From positions 24,897 to 88,896 of the forward strand of contig CADAUZ010000009.1 in the NCBI GenBank assembly GCA_902791215.1: a stretch of 64,000 nucleotides of DNA, read 5' to 3'. Below are positions 51,101 to 58,890 of the stretch, piece after piece. Position numbers and translations under genes: made by a program. This stretch comes from Oscillospiraceae bacterium (lineage in GTDB: Bacteria > Bacillota > Clostridia > Oscillospirales > Oscillospiraceae). Numbering within the stretch: the first letter of the stretch is position 1; each line of letters begins with the position of its first letter. The notes below the pieces were generated by a model. It was not told where the DNA came from, searched no databases, and worked only from the letters and a program-made list of their open reading frames with translations.

Positions 51101-51128
51101 TGACGAACACGGAAAATAATAGTAAAAT
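51101..51128 (+). promoter_or_regulatory. Promoter of serC-serA
   Basis: TTGACG, 16 bases and TAAAAT lie about 40 bases before the serC start. A hairpin with AAACAGCCC and GGGCTGTTT arms (51060-51090) lies just upstream and may insulate it. Confidence 0.7.
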
Positions 51129-51166
51129 AGCACAAAAATCAAAAACGTTTTTTGGAGTATATTCCT

Positions 51167-52249
51167 ATGAACAGAGATCAGGTCTATAATTTCGCCCCCG
51201 GGCCGTCCACCATGCCCGAGAGCGCCCTCAAAACCGCGGCGGCGGAGATGCTGAACTTCCGCGGCAGCGGCATGTCCGTCATGGAGATCAGCCACCGCAG
51301 CGCCCTGTTTCAGGAGGTCTTCGACTCCGCGTGCGAAAAGCTGCGCAAGCTGATGAACGTACCGGACACCCACGAGATTTTACTGCTCCAGGGCGGCGCG
51401 ACTACGCAGTTTGCCGCCATCCCCATGAACCTTTTGGAGGGCGGCACCGCCGACTATGCCGTCACCGGCAACTTCTCCAACAAGGCCGCCGAGGAAGCGG
51501 CAAAGTACGGCACGGTCCACATCGCGGCGACCACGAAGCCCACCGGCCATGACCGCATCCCGACGCAAGCAGAGCTTGACCTTTCGCCGGACGCCAAGTA
51601 CTTCTACTACTGCGCCAACAACACCATCTACGGCACCGAGTGGCAGTATGTCCCCGAGACGGGCTCGACCCTCGTGTGCGACATGTCCTCCGACATCCTG
51701 TCCCGCGAGGTGGATGTGTCGAAGTTCGGCCTCATCTACGCGGGCGCGCAGAAGAATATGGCCCCTGCGGGTTTGACCGTCGTGATCGTCGATAAGCGCC
51801 TCGCGGGCCGGGAACTTCCCATCACGCCGAAGATCCTCAGCTACAAGACCATGATCGAGACCGGCTCCATGCTCAACACCCCCCCGTGCTGGTGCATCTA
51901 CATGCTGGACCTCACCCTCGACTGGGTAATCAAAGAGGGCGGCGTCAAGGCCATGGACGAGCGCAAGCGCGAGCGCGCCGGGATGCTCTACGACTTTCTC
52001 GACAACAGCAAGGTCCTCCACCCCCACGCCCTGCCCGGCTCCCGCAGCTACATGAACGTCACCTTCCGCACGGACTCTCCCGAGCTTGACGCCGCTTTTG
52101 TCAAGGGCGCGGCGGAGAGGGGACTGCTGAATCTCAAGGGCCACAAGATCGCGGGCGGCATGCGCGCCTCCGTCTACAACGCCATGCCCGTGGAGGGCGC
52201 CAAGGCGCTGGTTGAATACATGAAGGAGTTTGAAGTCAGAAATGCTTAA
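51167..52249 (+). CDS. serC: Phosphoserine aminotransferase
   Basis: This 360-residue PLP enzyme converts 3-phosphohydroxypyruvate to phosphoserine with glutamate. The start YNFAPGPSTMPESAL is typical, followed by SVMEISHRSALFQEV, LLQGGATTQFA, the cofactor region DMSSDILSREVDVSKF and the PLP lysine in LIYAGAQKNMAPAGL. ATG at 51167 follows TTTGGAG. The last eight bases overlap serA, so serine synthesis genes are coupled. No serB is visible in the window. Confidence 0.96.
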   Translation: MNRDQVYNFAPGPSTMPESALKTAAAEMLNFRGSGMSVMEISHRSALFQEVFDSACEKLRKLMNVPDTHEILLLQGGATTQFAAIPMNLLEGGTADYAVTGNFSNKAAEEAAKYGTVHIAATTKPTGHDRIPTQAELDLSPDAKYFYYCANNTIYGTEWQYVPETGSTLVCDMSSDILSREVDVSKFGLIYAGAQKNMAPAGLTVVIVDKRLAGRELPITPKILSYKTMIETGSMLNTPPCWCIYMLDLTLDWVIKEGGVKAMDERKRERAGMLYDFLDNSKVLHPHALPGSRSYMNVTFRTDSPELDAAFVKGAAERGLLNLKGHKIAGGMRASVYNAMPVEGAKALVEYMKEFEVRNA

Positions 52250-53408
52250 GATAAAGACCATGAACACCATTTCCGAGCACGGCACCGGGGCGCTGGAAAA
52301 GCGCGGGTGCCTGGTCGGGCCGGACGTGGAAAACCCCGACGGCATGCTTATCCGCAGCGCAAACCTGCACGGCATGGAGTTTGGCCCCGAGCTTCTCGCC
52401 ATCGCGAGAGCAGGCGCGGGTTTTAATAATATCCCCATCGAGGAGTGCGCCGAACGCGGCATCGTTGTCTTCAACAGCCCCGGCGCGAACGCCGAAGCCG
52501 TCAAGGAACAGGAGATCGCCTCCCTCGTCATGGCCTCGCGCGACATGATCGGCGCGATCGACTGGGTGCGCTCCATTGCCGACTGCGGGGACGAGATCCC
52601 CGAGATGGTGGAGAAGGGCAAGTCCTCCTTTGCCGGCCCCGAGCTCCAGGGCAAGACCCTCGGCGTGGTGGGACTCGGCGCGATCGGCGCGCTGGTTGCA
52701 AACGCCGCGCTCGACCTCGGCATGGTGGTCTACGGCTACGATCCCTTCATGTCCGTCGACGCCGCCTGGCGGCTTTCGCGCGATGTCATCCGGGCCGAGG
52801 ACGTGGAGACCATCTACGAGAAGTCCGACTACATCAGCATCAACATCCCCTACAACGAGCAGACCCACAACATGTTCAACGACGAGGCGTTTTCGAAGAT
52901 GAAGATGGGTGTGCGCATCATCAACGAGTCGCGCGCCGAGGTGGTGGACGACGAGGCCATGACCCGCGCCCTCGACTGCGGCCGGGTGGGGAAGTACGTC
53001 ACCGACTTTCCGAACAAGGTCATCCTCCAGGCTCCGAACGTGATCGCCCTGCCGCACATCGGCGCCTGCACCCCCGAAAGCGAGGACCGCTGCGCCGCCA
53101 TGGCCGCGATGGAGCTTTACGATTATCTGGTTAACGGCAACATCAAAAACTCCGTAAACCTACCGGACGCGACGCTCTCGCGCATGGGCGTGTGCCGTCT
53201 CTGCGTCCTGCACCGCAACGTCCCGCGCATGATCACCCGCATCCTCGACTTCATCAGCGACCGCAACATCAACGTCGAGCACATGATCAACAAGCCCCGC
53301 GGCGAGTACGCCTACACGATCGTGGACCTCGGCGAGTCCATCGGCGAGCCCACCGCCGCCGCCATCCGCGCCATGGACGATGTCCTGCGCGTGCGCGTAC
53401 TCTATTAA
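52242..53408 (+). CDS. serA: D-3-phosphoglycerate dehydrogenase
   Basis: This 388-residue NAD enzyme performs the first step of serine synthesis. The catalytic domain holds RAGAGFNNIPIEECAERG, the NAD fold is GVVGLGAIGALVANAALDLG, INESRAEVVDDEAM carries the catalytic arginine and LPHIGACTPESED the histidine. A C-terminal ACT domain (about 315-388; RILDFISDRNINVEHMINK) probably senses serine. AAGGAG lies inside the end of serC. In the motif before the catalytic Arg, NES replaces the more common NVA/NTA. Confidence 0.95.
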   Translation: MLKIKTMNTISEHGTGALEKRGCLVGPDVENPDGMLIRSANLHGMEFGPELLAIARAGAGFNNIPIEECAERGIVVFNSPGANAEAVKEQEIASLVMASRDMIGAIDWVRSIADCGDEIPEMVEKGKSSFAGPELQGKTLGVVGLGAIGALVANAALDLGMVVYGYDPFMSVDAAWRLSRDVIRAEDVETIYEKSDYISINIPYNEQTHNMFNDEAFSKMKMGVRIINESRAEVVDDEAMTRALDCGRVGKYVTDFPNKVILQAPNVIALPHIGACTPESEDRCAAMAAMELYDYLVNGNIKNSVNLPDATLSRMGVCRLCVLHRNVPRMITRILDFISDRNINVEHMINKPRGEYAYTIVDLGESIGEPTAAAIRAMDDVLRVRVLY

Positions 53409-53534
53409 GAATTGAACACGCTTGAGAGCATCGGATCAACGGAAAGAGTTCGGGCTGAAACAAACGGAAAGAGACAGGAAGTTATTAGACTGATTTCAGC
53501 CAGAATGGCGACAAGTTTTGAAAGGGGGCTGTAT

Positions 53535-53726
53535 ATGGTAAACAGGAATGAGTATACCGGAGAGCAGATGCAGGAACTGGCCTTTACTCCGCAGGAGCTT
53601 GAAGAGCTGGCAAGGGCCAGGGAAATGCCGATCACATTTGACGAAGACTGCCCGGAGACGACCCCGGAGCGGGCTGTCAAATTTCACCGGGTAAATCCGC
53701 CGCGCGGCGGTTCGAGATACGCGTAA
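53535..53726 (+). CDS. Hypothetical small protein, 63 residues
   Basis: The protein begins MVNRNEYTGEQMQELAFTPQ and is acidic through ELEELARAREMPITFDEDCP, then basic at its end (NPPRGGSRYA). AAAGGGGG sits eight bases upstream of the ATG and a terminator follows, which makes a real gene likely. It has no membrane segment. I do not know the family. A 13-base direct repeat, GAGAGCATCGGAT, flanks it at 53424 and 53735. Confidence 0.6.
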   Translation: MVNRNEYTGEQMQELAFTPQELEELARAREMPITFDEDCPETTPERAVKFHRVNPPRGGSRYA

Positions 53727-53735
53727 AAGAATCAG

Positions 53736-53766
53736 AGAGCATCGGATACCCGGTGCTCTTTTTTTG
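53736..53766 (+). terminator. Terminator after the small gene
   Basis: AGAGCATCGG and CCGGTGCTCT arms enclose ATAC and are followed by seven or more T. Confidence 0.88.
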
Positions 53767-53901
53767 CCTGTAAAACTTTCAACAGGTTTCCACAAACTTT
53801 CCACAATTTTTGTTGAAAACCCTGTGGAAAACCGGGTCTGCGAAAAGGGGCGGGTCCCCCCTCACACTCCCCTCTGTAGCGTTCTGTTAAAATAAGTTTT
53901 T

Positions 53902-54312
53902 TTAAGTTACGTTGGGTTGGGTTACGTTATGTTCTGTCTCCAGGTCGGAACCAGACTGGAAACAGTATGTATCCAGGATATAGCGTTTGGAATCGTCGAG
54001 AAGGAGCGCCTCCTTTTCCTCGGTGTAGAGCGAAGGACGGTAGCGGTCGTTTTTCAGATCGTTGTTGATGCGCCAGTCCCGGATCGCAATGACGCCGCTT
54101 TCAAAGGGAATGACAAAGCCCTTGGAGATGAGCGCCTGCATGTCCGCGCTCGTGCAGCCGATGGTGCGGGTGATCTTGCGGGGATTGGCGACAAAGCCGT
54201 CGTCGTCGCCGTGCATGCCGAGATGAAAGTACAGCGCCTGCGCGGCGCTTGGCAGGTCCAGGAAATCGTCCGTATCCACCACGTCCAGACTGAACATTCT
54301 TTTCTTTGCCAT
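53902..54312 (-). CDS. Phage-type replisome organizer N-terminal domain protein, short
   Basis: The 136-residue product reads MAKKRMFSLDVVDTDDFLDL, PSAAQALYFHLGMHGDDDGF, VANPRKITRTIGC and INNDLKNDRYRPSLYTEE. This is the N-terminal winged-helix region of phage replisome organizer/DnaD-like proteins in Firmicutes. Relatives usually continue for another 60 or more residues, so this copy is either truncated or a domain-only form. Its final residues NVTQPNVT are encoded by a GTTACGTTGGGTTGGGTTAC repeat. GGGAGG precedes the start. No other phage genes are nearby, suggesting a prophage remnant. Confidence 0.8.
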   Translation of the reverse strand: MAKKRMFSLDVVDTDDFLDLPSAAQALYFHLGMHGDDDGFVANPRKITRTIGCTSADMQALISKGFVIPFESGVIAIRDWRINNDLKNDRYRPSLYTEEKEALLLDDSKRYILDTYCFQSGSDLETEHNVTQPNVT

Positions 54313-54340
54313 GGTTGAGCCTCCCTGTAGAATCGAAAAG

Positions 54341-54387
54341 ATTTAAGATATGAACTGATTATATCACAAAGCAATCTTAAATATCAA
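54341..54387 (-). promoter_or_regulatory. Promoter and possible operator of the replisome organizer gene
   Basis: TTGATA, 18 bases and TATAAT lie on the minus strand. ATTTAAGAT (54341-54349) and ATCTTAAAT (54374-54382) form an inverted repeat that flanks the -10 box, a natural place for a repressor. Confidence 0.6.
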
Positions 54388-54473
54388 GGGTGAGACTCCA
54401 CTTTTTTTGAGATTTTTTGCGGCGTCGGATCGCAGCTTGACCTTTCACATTTTGTTTTGTCGATTTCACTCTT

Positions 54474-54502
54474 GCAAAAAGCGGTCGAATCGTGTATAGT
54501 GT
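54474..54502 (+). promoter_or_regulatory. Promoter of the repeat-containing peptide
   Basis: TTGCAA, 17 bases and TATAGT. A stem-loop ACCACAA-AATG-TTGTGGT follows at 54523-54540 in the presumed leader. Confidence 0.6.
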
Positions 54503-54569
54503 GGTCCATATGGAAAACCTACCACAAAATGTTGTGGTTATGTAAACTTACGGAAAGGGGTTGACAGAC

Positions 54570-54641
54570 ATGGCCGCACGGCGCACAATTACAGTCAGTC
54601 AGTCAGTCAGTCAGTCAGTCAGTCAGTCAGTCAGGCGGTAA
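54570..54641 (+). CDS. 23-residue peptide with in-frame tetranucleotide repeat, possibly phase variable
   Basis: ATG at 54570 follows GGAAAGGGG by about nine bases. The frame reads MAARRTIT, then three VSQS units, then QSVRR and TAA. The units come from ten CAGT copies plus CAG. Four-base repeats shift frame when copy number changes. Gain of one copy, or loss of two, would join this start to a frame open to 54907 that reads on through AVKSALTAFPYPELPG, giving about 113 residues. Loss of one copy gives another short frame. The long frame lies opposite the toxin gene at 54738, so it may be a chance open frame. I know no family for it. Confidence 0.45.
   Translation: MAARRTITVSQSVSQSVSQSVRR
54592..54634 (+). 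repeat. Tetranucleotide microsatellite (CAGT)10 CAG
   Basis: Forty-three bases of perfect four-base repeat, unique in the window. Such tracts are typical of slipped-strand phase variation. Confidence 0.98.
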
Positions 54642-54737
54642 AGTCCGCGCTGACCGCCTTTCCATACCCGGAATTACCAGGGGCGCAGTATACCCGTTTT
54701 GAGGTGTACCGCGCCCTTTTTGCGCGCTCTTTGGGAT

Positions 54738-55046
54738 TTACTGCAATCTGTCGTACAGATTCGCGCGGCTGTACAGAAAACGTCGGAACTCTATCACATC
54801 GCCTGCGACCACATAAAAGGCCATGTAGCTCTTCACACGAAGCGCGTAGTAATTCGCGTCTGTGTCGGGCGGTGATGCAAAGGGCTTTGCTGCTGTCGGA
54901 AAGCTGAGCAGAGCCTGCTTTTCCCGCTCAAACGCCTCGTCCAGCTCTCGCGCCGCGAGTGGGTTTTTCAGGCTCCCGGCAATATAGGCCAGCGCTGCGG
55001 AATAGTCCTGCCAGAACGAAGCCCGATATTCAAACCTGTAAGCCAT
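54738..55046 (-). CDS. RelE/ParE-superfamily toxin
   Basis: The 102-residue protein begins YRFEYRASFWQDYSAALAYI and ends ADVIEFRRFLYSRANLYDRL in RelE/ParE style (VKSYMAFYVV, then VIEFRRFLYSR). RelE/YafQ members cut mRNA on the ribosome; ParE members attack gyrase. The final Arg-rich strand favours the RelE/YafQ side but that is not decisive. ATG at 55046 lies inside the antitoxin gene end, a 17-base overlap typical of these pairs. Confidence 0.85.
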   Translation of the reverse strand: MAYRFEYRASFWQDYSAALAYIAGSLKNPLAARELDEAFEREKQALLSFPTAAKPFASPPDTDANYYALRVKSYMAFYVVAGDVIEFRRFLYSRANLYDRLQ

Positions 55047-55299
55047 GCAGCAGAGCCTCCGTTTTTTCGCGGAATTCGCTCTCGGAGAAGCGCGGCTCTC
55101 CGGCTCTCGCCCTTGCGTCGGCCTCCTGCAGCCTGGGAAGATAAGGGTCGCCCCGCAGCGCAAAGGGGATGCCGCCCCACATGACCGATTGCTTCAGAAA
55201 CAGGCGCACGGCGGAAGAGGTGTCCAGACCGATGCTGGCAAAGAGCCTGTCGGCATCCGCCTTGAGGGCGTCGTCCACCCGGATTTGAAGATTTGCCAT
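55030..55299 (-). CDS. RelB/DinJ-family antitoxin
   Basis: The 89-residue protein has the ribbon-helix-helix start LQIRVDDALKADADRLFASI, followed by GLDTSSAVRLFLKQSVMWGG and PFALRGDP, as in RelB/DinJ. The N-terminal part binds the operator and the C-terminal part (about 55-89) should cover the toxin. AAAGGAG precedes ATG at 55299. It is the first gene of the pair and would repress its own promoter. Confidence 0.9.
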   Translation of the reverse strand: MANLQIRVDDALKADADRLFASIGLDTSSAVRLFLKQSVMWGGIPFALRGDPYLPRLQEADARARAGEPRFSESEFREKTEALLHGLQV

Positions 55300-55432
55300 A
55301 CAGATCACTCCTTTCTCATTCAGTATAAGACAAATATATTGAACAGTCAATACATATCATTGATAAATTCTGCTATTATATGTCCATCCCGCCGCGCGGG
55401 CGGCGTTGAAATAATCTATGGAGGAAAGACAA

Positions 55433-56959
55433 ATGAAACACAGAGGATTGAAATTTCTGTTCCTGCTGCTCTCGCTGGCGCTGCTCGTGGGGCTGCTGTC
55501 GGGAATGAGCGCGTATGCGGAAGAATACCCGATATGGATCGGCAAGACGCAGGTCAAGAGTGAGAACGCCAGTGATATCCTCGGCAATGGTACCGCGAAA
55601 TATGATGCGAACACAAAAACCCTGACGCTGGACAATTTTAATTTTACCGCCAATAATAAAAATGAAGTACATAACTTTGATTATACTGGGTGCATTTTTA
55701 TTGGTGATTCTTCGGATAGCATAACCATTGAGCTAAAGGGCGCGAACACGCTCACAAATAATATTTTCTATGGTAGTGGTATTTACTCCGGATCGGCTTT
55801 GGCCTTCTCGGGAAGCGGCAGCTTAAACGCAAGCGGCGCATTCAGTGGCATTTATTCAAGCTCCAATATTACGGTTAATAGCGGTAATATTACTGCTGCC
55901 GGCTTTGTTAGTGCAAGTTTAAAATCACAAAATGGAGTAATCGAGATTCGGGGCGGAACCGTTACAGCTTGCGGTGATACTACGGGAATAGAATCTTCAA
56001 TAAAGACTGGAAACGGTATAATTATCACCGACGGAACAGTCACAGCCGACGGGGGAACGAGTGCGCCGGGGCTTTATGCTGAGAACTCTTCTGTAAAAAT
56101 CGATGGCGGAACCGTTACAGCATCCGGCACAGCTGGAATTGCCAGCTCCGGCGGTGAGGTACAAATAAATGGGGGTATCATTATTGCCAGCGGCAGTCTG
56201 AAAGCAATCTACGGGAATCTAAAAAATACGATTGCCGGTACCGGCTGGACGGACAAGGCGGGCACCCAGGGCAAGACGGAGATTCCCGTGAGCGCCGAAC
56301 CCCAGGATCTTTCGCAGTTTAAGAAGGTTGAATTCAAAGGGTCTGCTCCGTCCACCGACGTCACCGTGACCTATGTCGCAAACGGCGGCAGCGGCAGCAT
56401 GAAGCCCTGGAAGGGCGCAGCGGGCACGAAAATCAAGATCGACGCCTGCGGCTTCCTCCCACCCGCAGGAATGACTTTCATCAACTGGTACTGCCCGGAA
56501 AGAGATACCAGCTACAACCCCATGCAGGAAATCACGGTTGACAAAAACCTCACCCTCACCGCCCAGTGGAAGAAGAGCGGCACCGACGGCGGCAGCCACC
56601 ACGGCGGCGGCTCCGGCGGCGGCGTTGATCTCGTGTTCAACATCCCCGGCGCGGACAACACCTGGGAGTATGCACCCGGCTATGCCCCGCAGCAGGCCTA
56701 CCGCGTGAGCCTCGCCCCCATGCAGGGCGGCAGCGCGGCCCTCGGCCTCACCACCGGGGAATCGACCGAGACGGCAATGAACGTCTACCCGACCACGACG
56801 GTCTATGTCTTCCCGAACGCCGAACAGGGCTATGTGCTCGACAAGATCGTCTGGAGCCTGATCGACGGCTCTGCCAGCTACGACATCACCGAGGCGAAAA
56901 ACTTCGTCATGCCCGCCATGGACGTTGTGGTGTACGTGACGTTCAAACCCGCGGCGTAA
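55433..56959 (+). CDS. Secreted repeat-rich surface protein with beta-helix-like region
   Basis: This 508-residue protein has a signal peptide (about 1-29; LALLVGLLSGMSAYA). Residues 40-270 hold short Gly/Ser/Asn-rich repeats such as VKIDGGTVTASGTAGIASSG and EIRGGTVTACGDTTGIESS, which resemble right-handed beta-helix proteins of the carbohydrate-binding type. An InlB/Listeria-Bacteroides-type repeat follows (VTYVANGGSGSMKPWKGAAG, then LTLTAQW). A Ser-Gly-His linker and a last beta domain end the protein. No LPXTG or anchor is visible. The middle part is AT-richer than the ends. Function may be adhesion or glycan binding; that is inference. Confidence 0.8.
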   Translation: MKHRGLKFLFLLLSLALLVGLLSGMSAYAEEYPIWIGKTQVKSENASDILGNGTAKYDANTKTLTLDNFNFTANNKNEVHNFDYTGCIFIGDSSDSITIELKGANTLTNNIFYGSGIYSGSALAFSGSGSLNASGAFSGIYSSSNITVNSGNITAAGFVSASLKSQNGVIEIRGGTVTACGDTTGIESSIKTGNGIIITDGTVTADGGTSAPGLYAENSSVKIDGGTVTASGTAGIASSGGEVQINGGIIIASGSLKAIYGNLKNTIAGTGWTDKAGTQGKTEIPVSAEPQDLSQFKKVEFKGSAPSTDVTVTYVANGGSGSMKPWKGAAGTKIKIDACGFLPPAGMTFINWYCPERDTSYNPMQEITVDKNLTLTAQWKKSGTDGGSHHGGGSGGGVDLVFNIPGADNTWEYAPGYAPQQAYRVSLAPMQGGSAALGLTTGESTETAMNVYPTTTVYVFPNAEQGYVLDKIVWSLIDGSASYDITEAKNFVMPAMDVVVYVTFKPAA

Positions 56960-56974
56960 AGACAAACGCGCTTT

Positions 56975-57126
56975 CTTGCCTCCCCCAGCCGCGCATGCGG
57001 CGATATGGGGGAGGTGTCACGAAGTGACGGAGAGGGTCCCAGGGATTATGCCCGGCTCAAGGATCGACGGCCCTCTCAGTCACCGCCGTGAACGGCGCTG
57101 ACAGCTCCCCCAGAGGGGGAGCCAAG
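56975..57126. repeat. Dispersed repeat family A, copy 7
   Basis: CTTGCCTCCCCCAGCCGCGC, GGAGAGGGTCCC, CCCTCTCAGTC and CTCCCCCAGAGGGGGAGCCAAG, in the inverted orientation. Confidence 0.9.
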
Positions 57127-57194
57127 AAGCAGCGCTTGTCTTCTTGCCTTACCCTCAAGGGGAAGGCAAAGCCGATACCCCAAAACATCAAACC

Positions 57195-57321
57195 TGTCAT
57201 CCTGAGCGTAGCGAAGGATCTTTTGTTCCCTCATGAACCAAGGGAAAGATCCTTCGCTGGCGCTCAGGATGACAGTTTTAAAGCACTTCGGAGAGATCCT
57301 ACGCTGGCGCTCAGGATGACA
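57195..57321. repeat. Repeat family D, inverted repeat TGTCATCCTGAGCG...CGCTCAGGATGACA
   Basis: Three TCATCCTGAGC-type ends with GCGAAGGATC or GATCCTTCGC cores form overlapping hairpins. A degenerate copy lies at 63784-63863. Confidence 0.85.
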
Positions 57322-57390
57322 TTTAAAAACCGACATATCCCGCTGCCGTTTGCTCATAAGCGCGGCCTTCATTTGTTCACAAACAGCGTA

Positions 57391-57418
57391 TTGAAAAAGT
57401 CGCAAAAAGGGTTATAAT
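57391..57418 (+). promoter_or_regulatory. Promoter of the histidine kinase and HtrA genes
   Basis: TTGAAA, 16 bases and TATAAT lie 35 bases before GTG at 57454. Confidence 0.75.
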
Positions 57419-57453
57419 AAACTTTCAGAAAACCTGCGGAAGGGAGGCGCGGC

Positions 57454-58878
57454 GTGAAAAGCATTTACTTACGGAACTTTACGGCCATGGCCGTGCTCGT
57501 CTGCTTCTGTCTCATGCTCATCTGCCTGTCCTTCGTGGGCATCGGGCGGATGCACCTGGTGCGCGCGCTGCGCGGGGACATGATCGCCTCGGCGTCCGAG
57601 GTCGCGCGCATTGCCTCCGCCGTCCGGCAGAACGACTCGCTCGACAGCTGGCTTCTGGGCATGAACGTCAGCGCCATCGCCAATTCCACCGAAAACCTCA
57701 TCTTTATCGCCGAGCCGGGCGGCACCATCGTGCGCTGCTCCGACAAGCCGACCAACTGCTGCCACATCGGCATGGCACTCTCGGAAAACGTGCTGGAGCT
57801 TGCCCGCTCCGATACCGAGTTCGGCCTTACGGACCTCGACGGCGTGTTCAAGGAGCAGCGCTATGTGGTCTCCCGCGGCATCTACTCCGAGGCGGACGGG
57901 AGCTGCCTCGGCTATGTGTTCGTCATCAGCTCCCCGGGCAAGATCTTCGGCGACTGGTCGGCCTTCCTGATCCTCGCGTCGGTGGTGACGCTCGGCATCC
58001 TGCTGGTGTTTCTGATCCTGACGCTCTTTTACTCCAAGCGCATGGCGCGGCCGCTCGACGAGATCGCCGCCGCCTCGCGGAAATTCGCCCGGGGCGACTT
58101 CTCGGTGCGCGTCAAACAGGAGTACGACGCCACCGACGAGATGGGCGCGCTCATCGACTCCTTTAACAAAATGGCCGACTCCCTCGAGGCCGCCGAAAAG
58201 CGCCGCAGCGAGTTCATCGCCAACGTCTCCCACGAGCTGAGGACCCCCATGACCACCATCTCCGGCTTTGCCGACGGCATCCTCGACGGCACCATCCCGC
58301 CCGAGGAGGAGCGCAAATACCTCGTCTCCATCCGCGACGAGACGCGCAGGCTCTCGCGCCTCGTGCGGGATATGCTGGACGCCTCCGCCGCCCGCAGCCA
58401 CGCCACCGACCCCTCGCGCCGCACGGTGTTTGACTTGAACGAGCTGCTTTTGCAGACGCTTTTAAGCTTCGAGGGCCGGGCCACGAAGAAAAATCTCGAC
58501 GTGGACCCGCAGATCCCCGACAACAGCATCATGGTCGTGGCGGACAAGGACGCCATCACGCGTGTCATCTACAATCTTCTGGATAACGCCGTGAAATTTG
58601 CCAAGCCCGGCTCCTGCCTGACCCTGCGCCTTTACAGGGACGAGGAGAAGGCCTATGTCTCCGTGCGTGACGAGGGCGAGACCATCCCGCCGGACGACCT
58701 GCCCTTCATCTTCGACCGCTTCCATAAGTCCGATCGCTCCCGCAGCCTCGACAAGGAGGGCATGGGCCTCGGGCTGTACCTCGTCAAGGCCATCATCAAC
58801 GGCCACGACGAGGATATCGCCGTCAAGAGTGAGGACGGCGTGACCGAATTTGTCTTTTCCCTGAAACTTGCGAAATAA
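57454..58878 (+). CDS. Membrane sensor histidine kinase
   Basis: The 474-residue kinase has TM1 at about 8-30, an outside sensor region 31-165 with a CCH-type Cys pair, TM2 at about 171-193, and HAMP at about 194-245 (RMARPLDEIAAASRKFARGD). The HisKA dimerisation domain carries the phospho-acceptor His260 in NVSHELRTPMTTISGF. The ATPase part follows, with NLLDNAVKFA, DEGETIPPDDLPFIFDRF and KEGMGLGLYLV. No response regulator is adjacent, so the partner is elsewhere. It is followed by an HtrA protease gene after 12 bases, which points to envelope stress control. GTG at 57454 follows GGGAGG. Confidence 0.93.
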   Translation: MKSIYLRNFTAMAVLVCFCLMLICLSFVGIGRMHLVRALRGDMIASASEVARIASAVRQNDSLDSWLLGMNVSAIANSTENLIFIAEPGGTIVRCSDKPTNCCHIGMALSENVLELARSDTEFGLTDLDGVFKEQRYVVSRGIYSEADGSCLGYVFVISSPGKIFGDWSAFLILASVVTLGILLVFLILTLFYSKRMARPLDEIAAASRKFARGDFSVRVKQEYDATDEMGALIDSFNKMADSLEAAEKRRSEFIANVSHELRTPMTTISGFADGILDGTIPPEEERKYLVSIRDETRRLSRLVRDMLDASAARSHATDPSRRTVFDLNELLLQTLLSFEGRATKKNLDVDPQIPDNSIMVVADKDAITRVIYNLLDNAVKFAKPGSCLTLRLYRDEEKAYVSVRDEGETIPPDDLPFIFDRFHKSDRSRSLDKEGMGLGLYLVKAIINGHDEDIAVKSEDGVTEFVFSLKLAK

Positions 58879-58890
58879 AGAGGACTGAGT

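Noticed and set aside
54592..54634. CRISPR-like or assembly artefact reading of the CAGT tract
   Set aside because: The unit is four bases without spacers. An assembly error in copy number is possible, but the tract itself and its promoter context look real.
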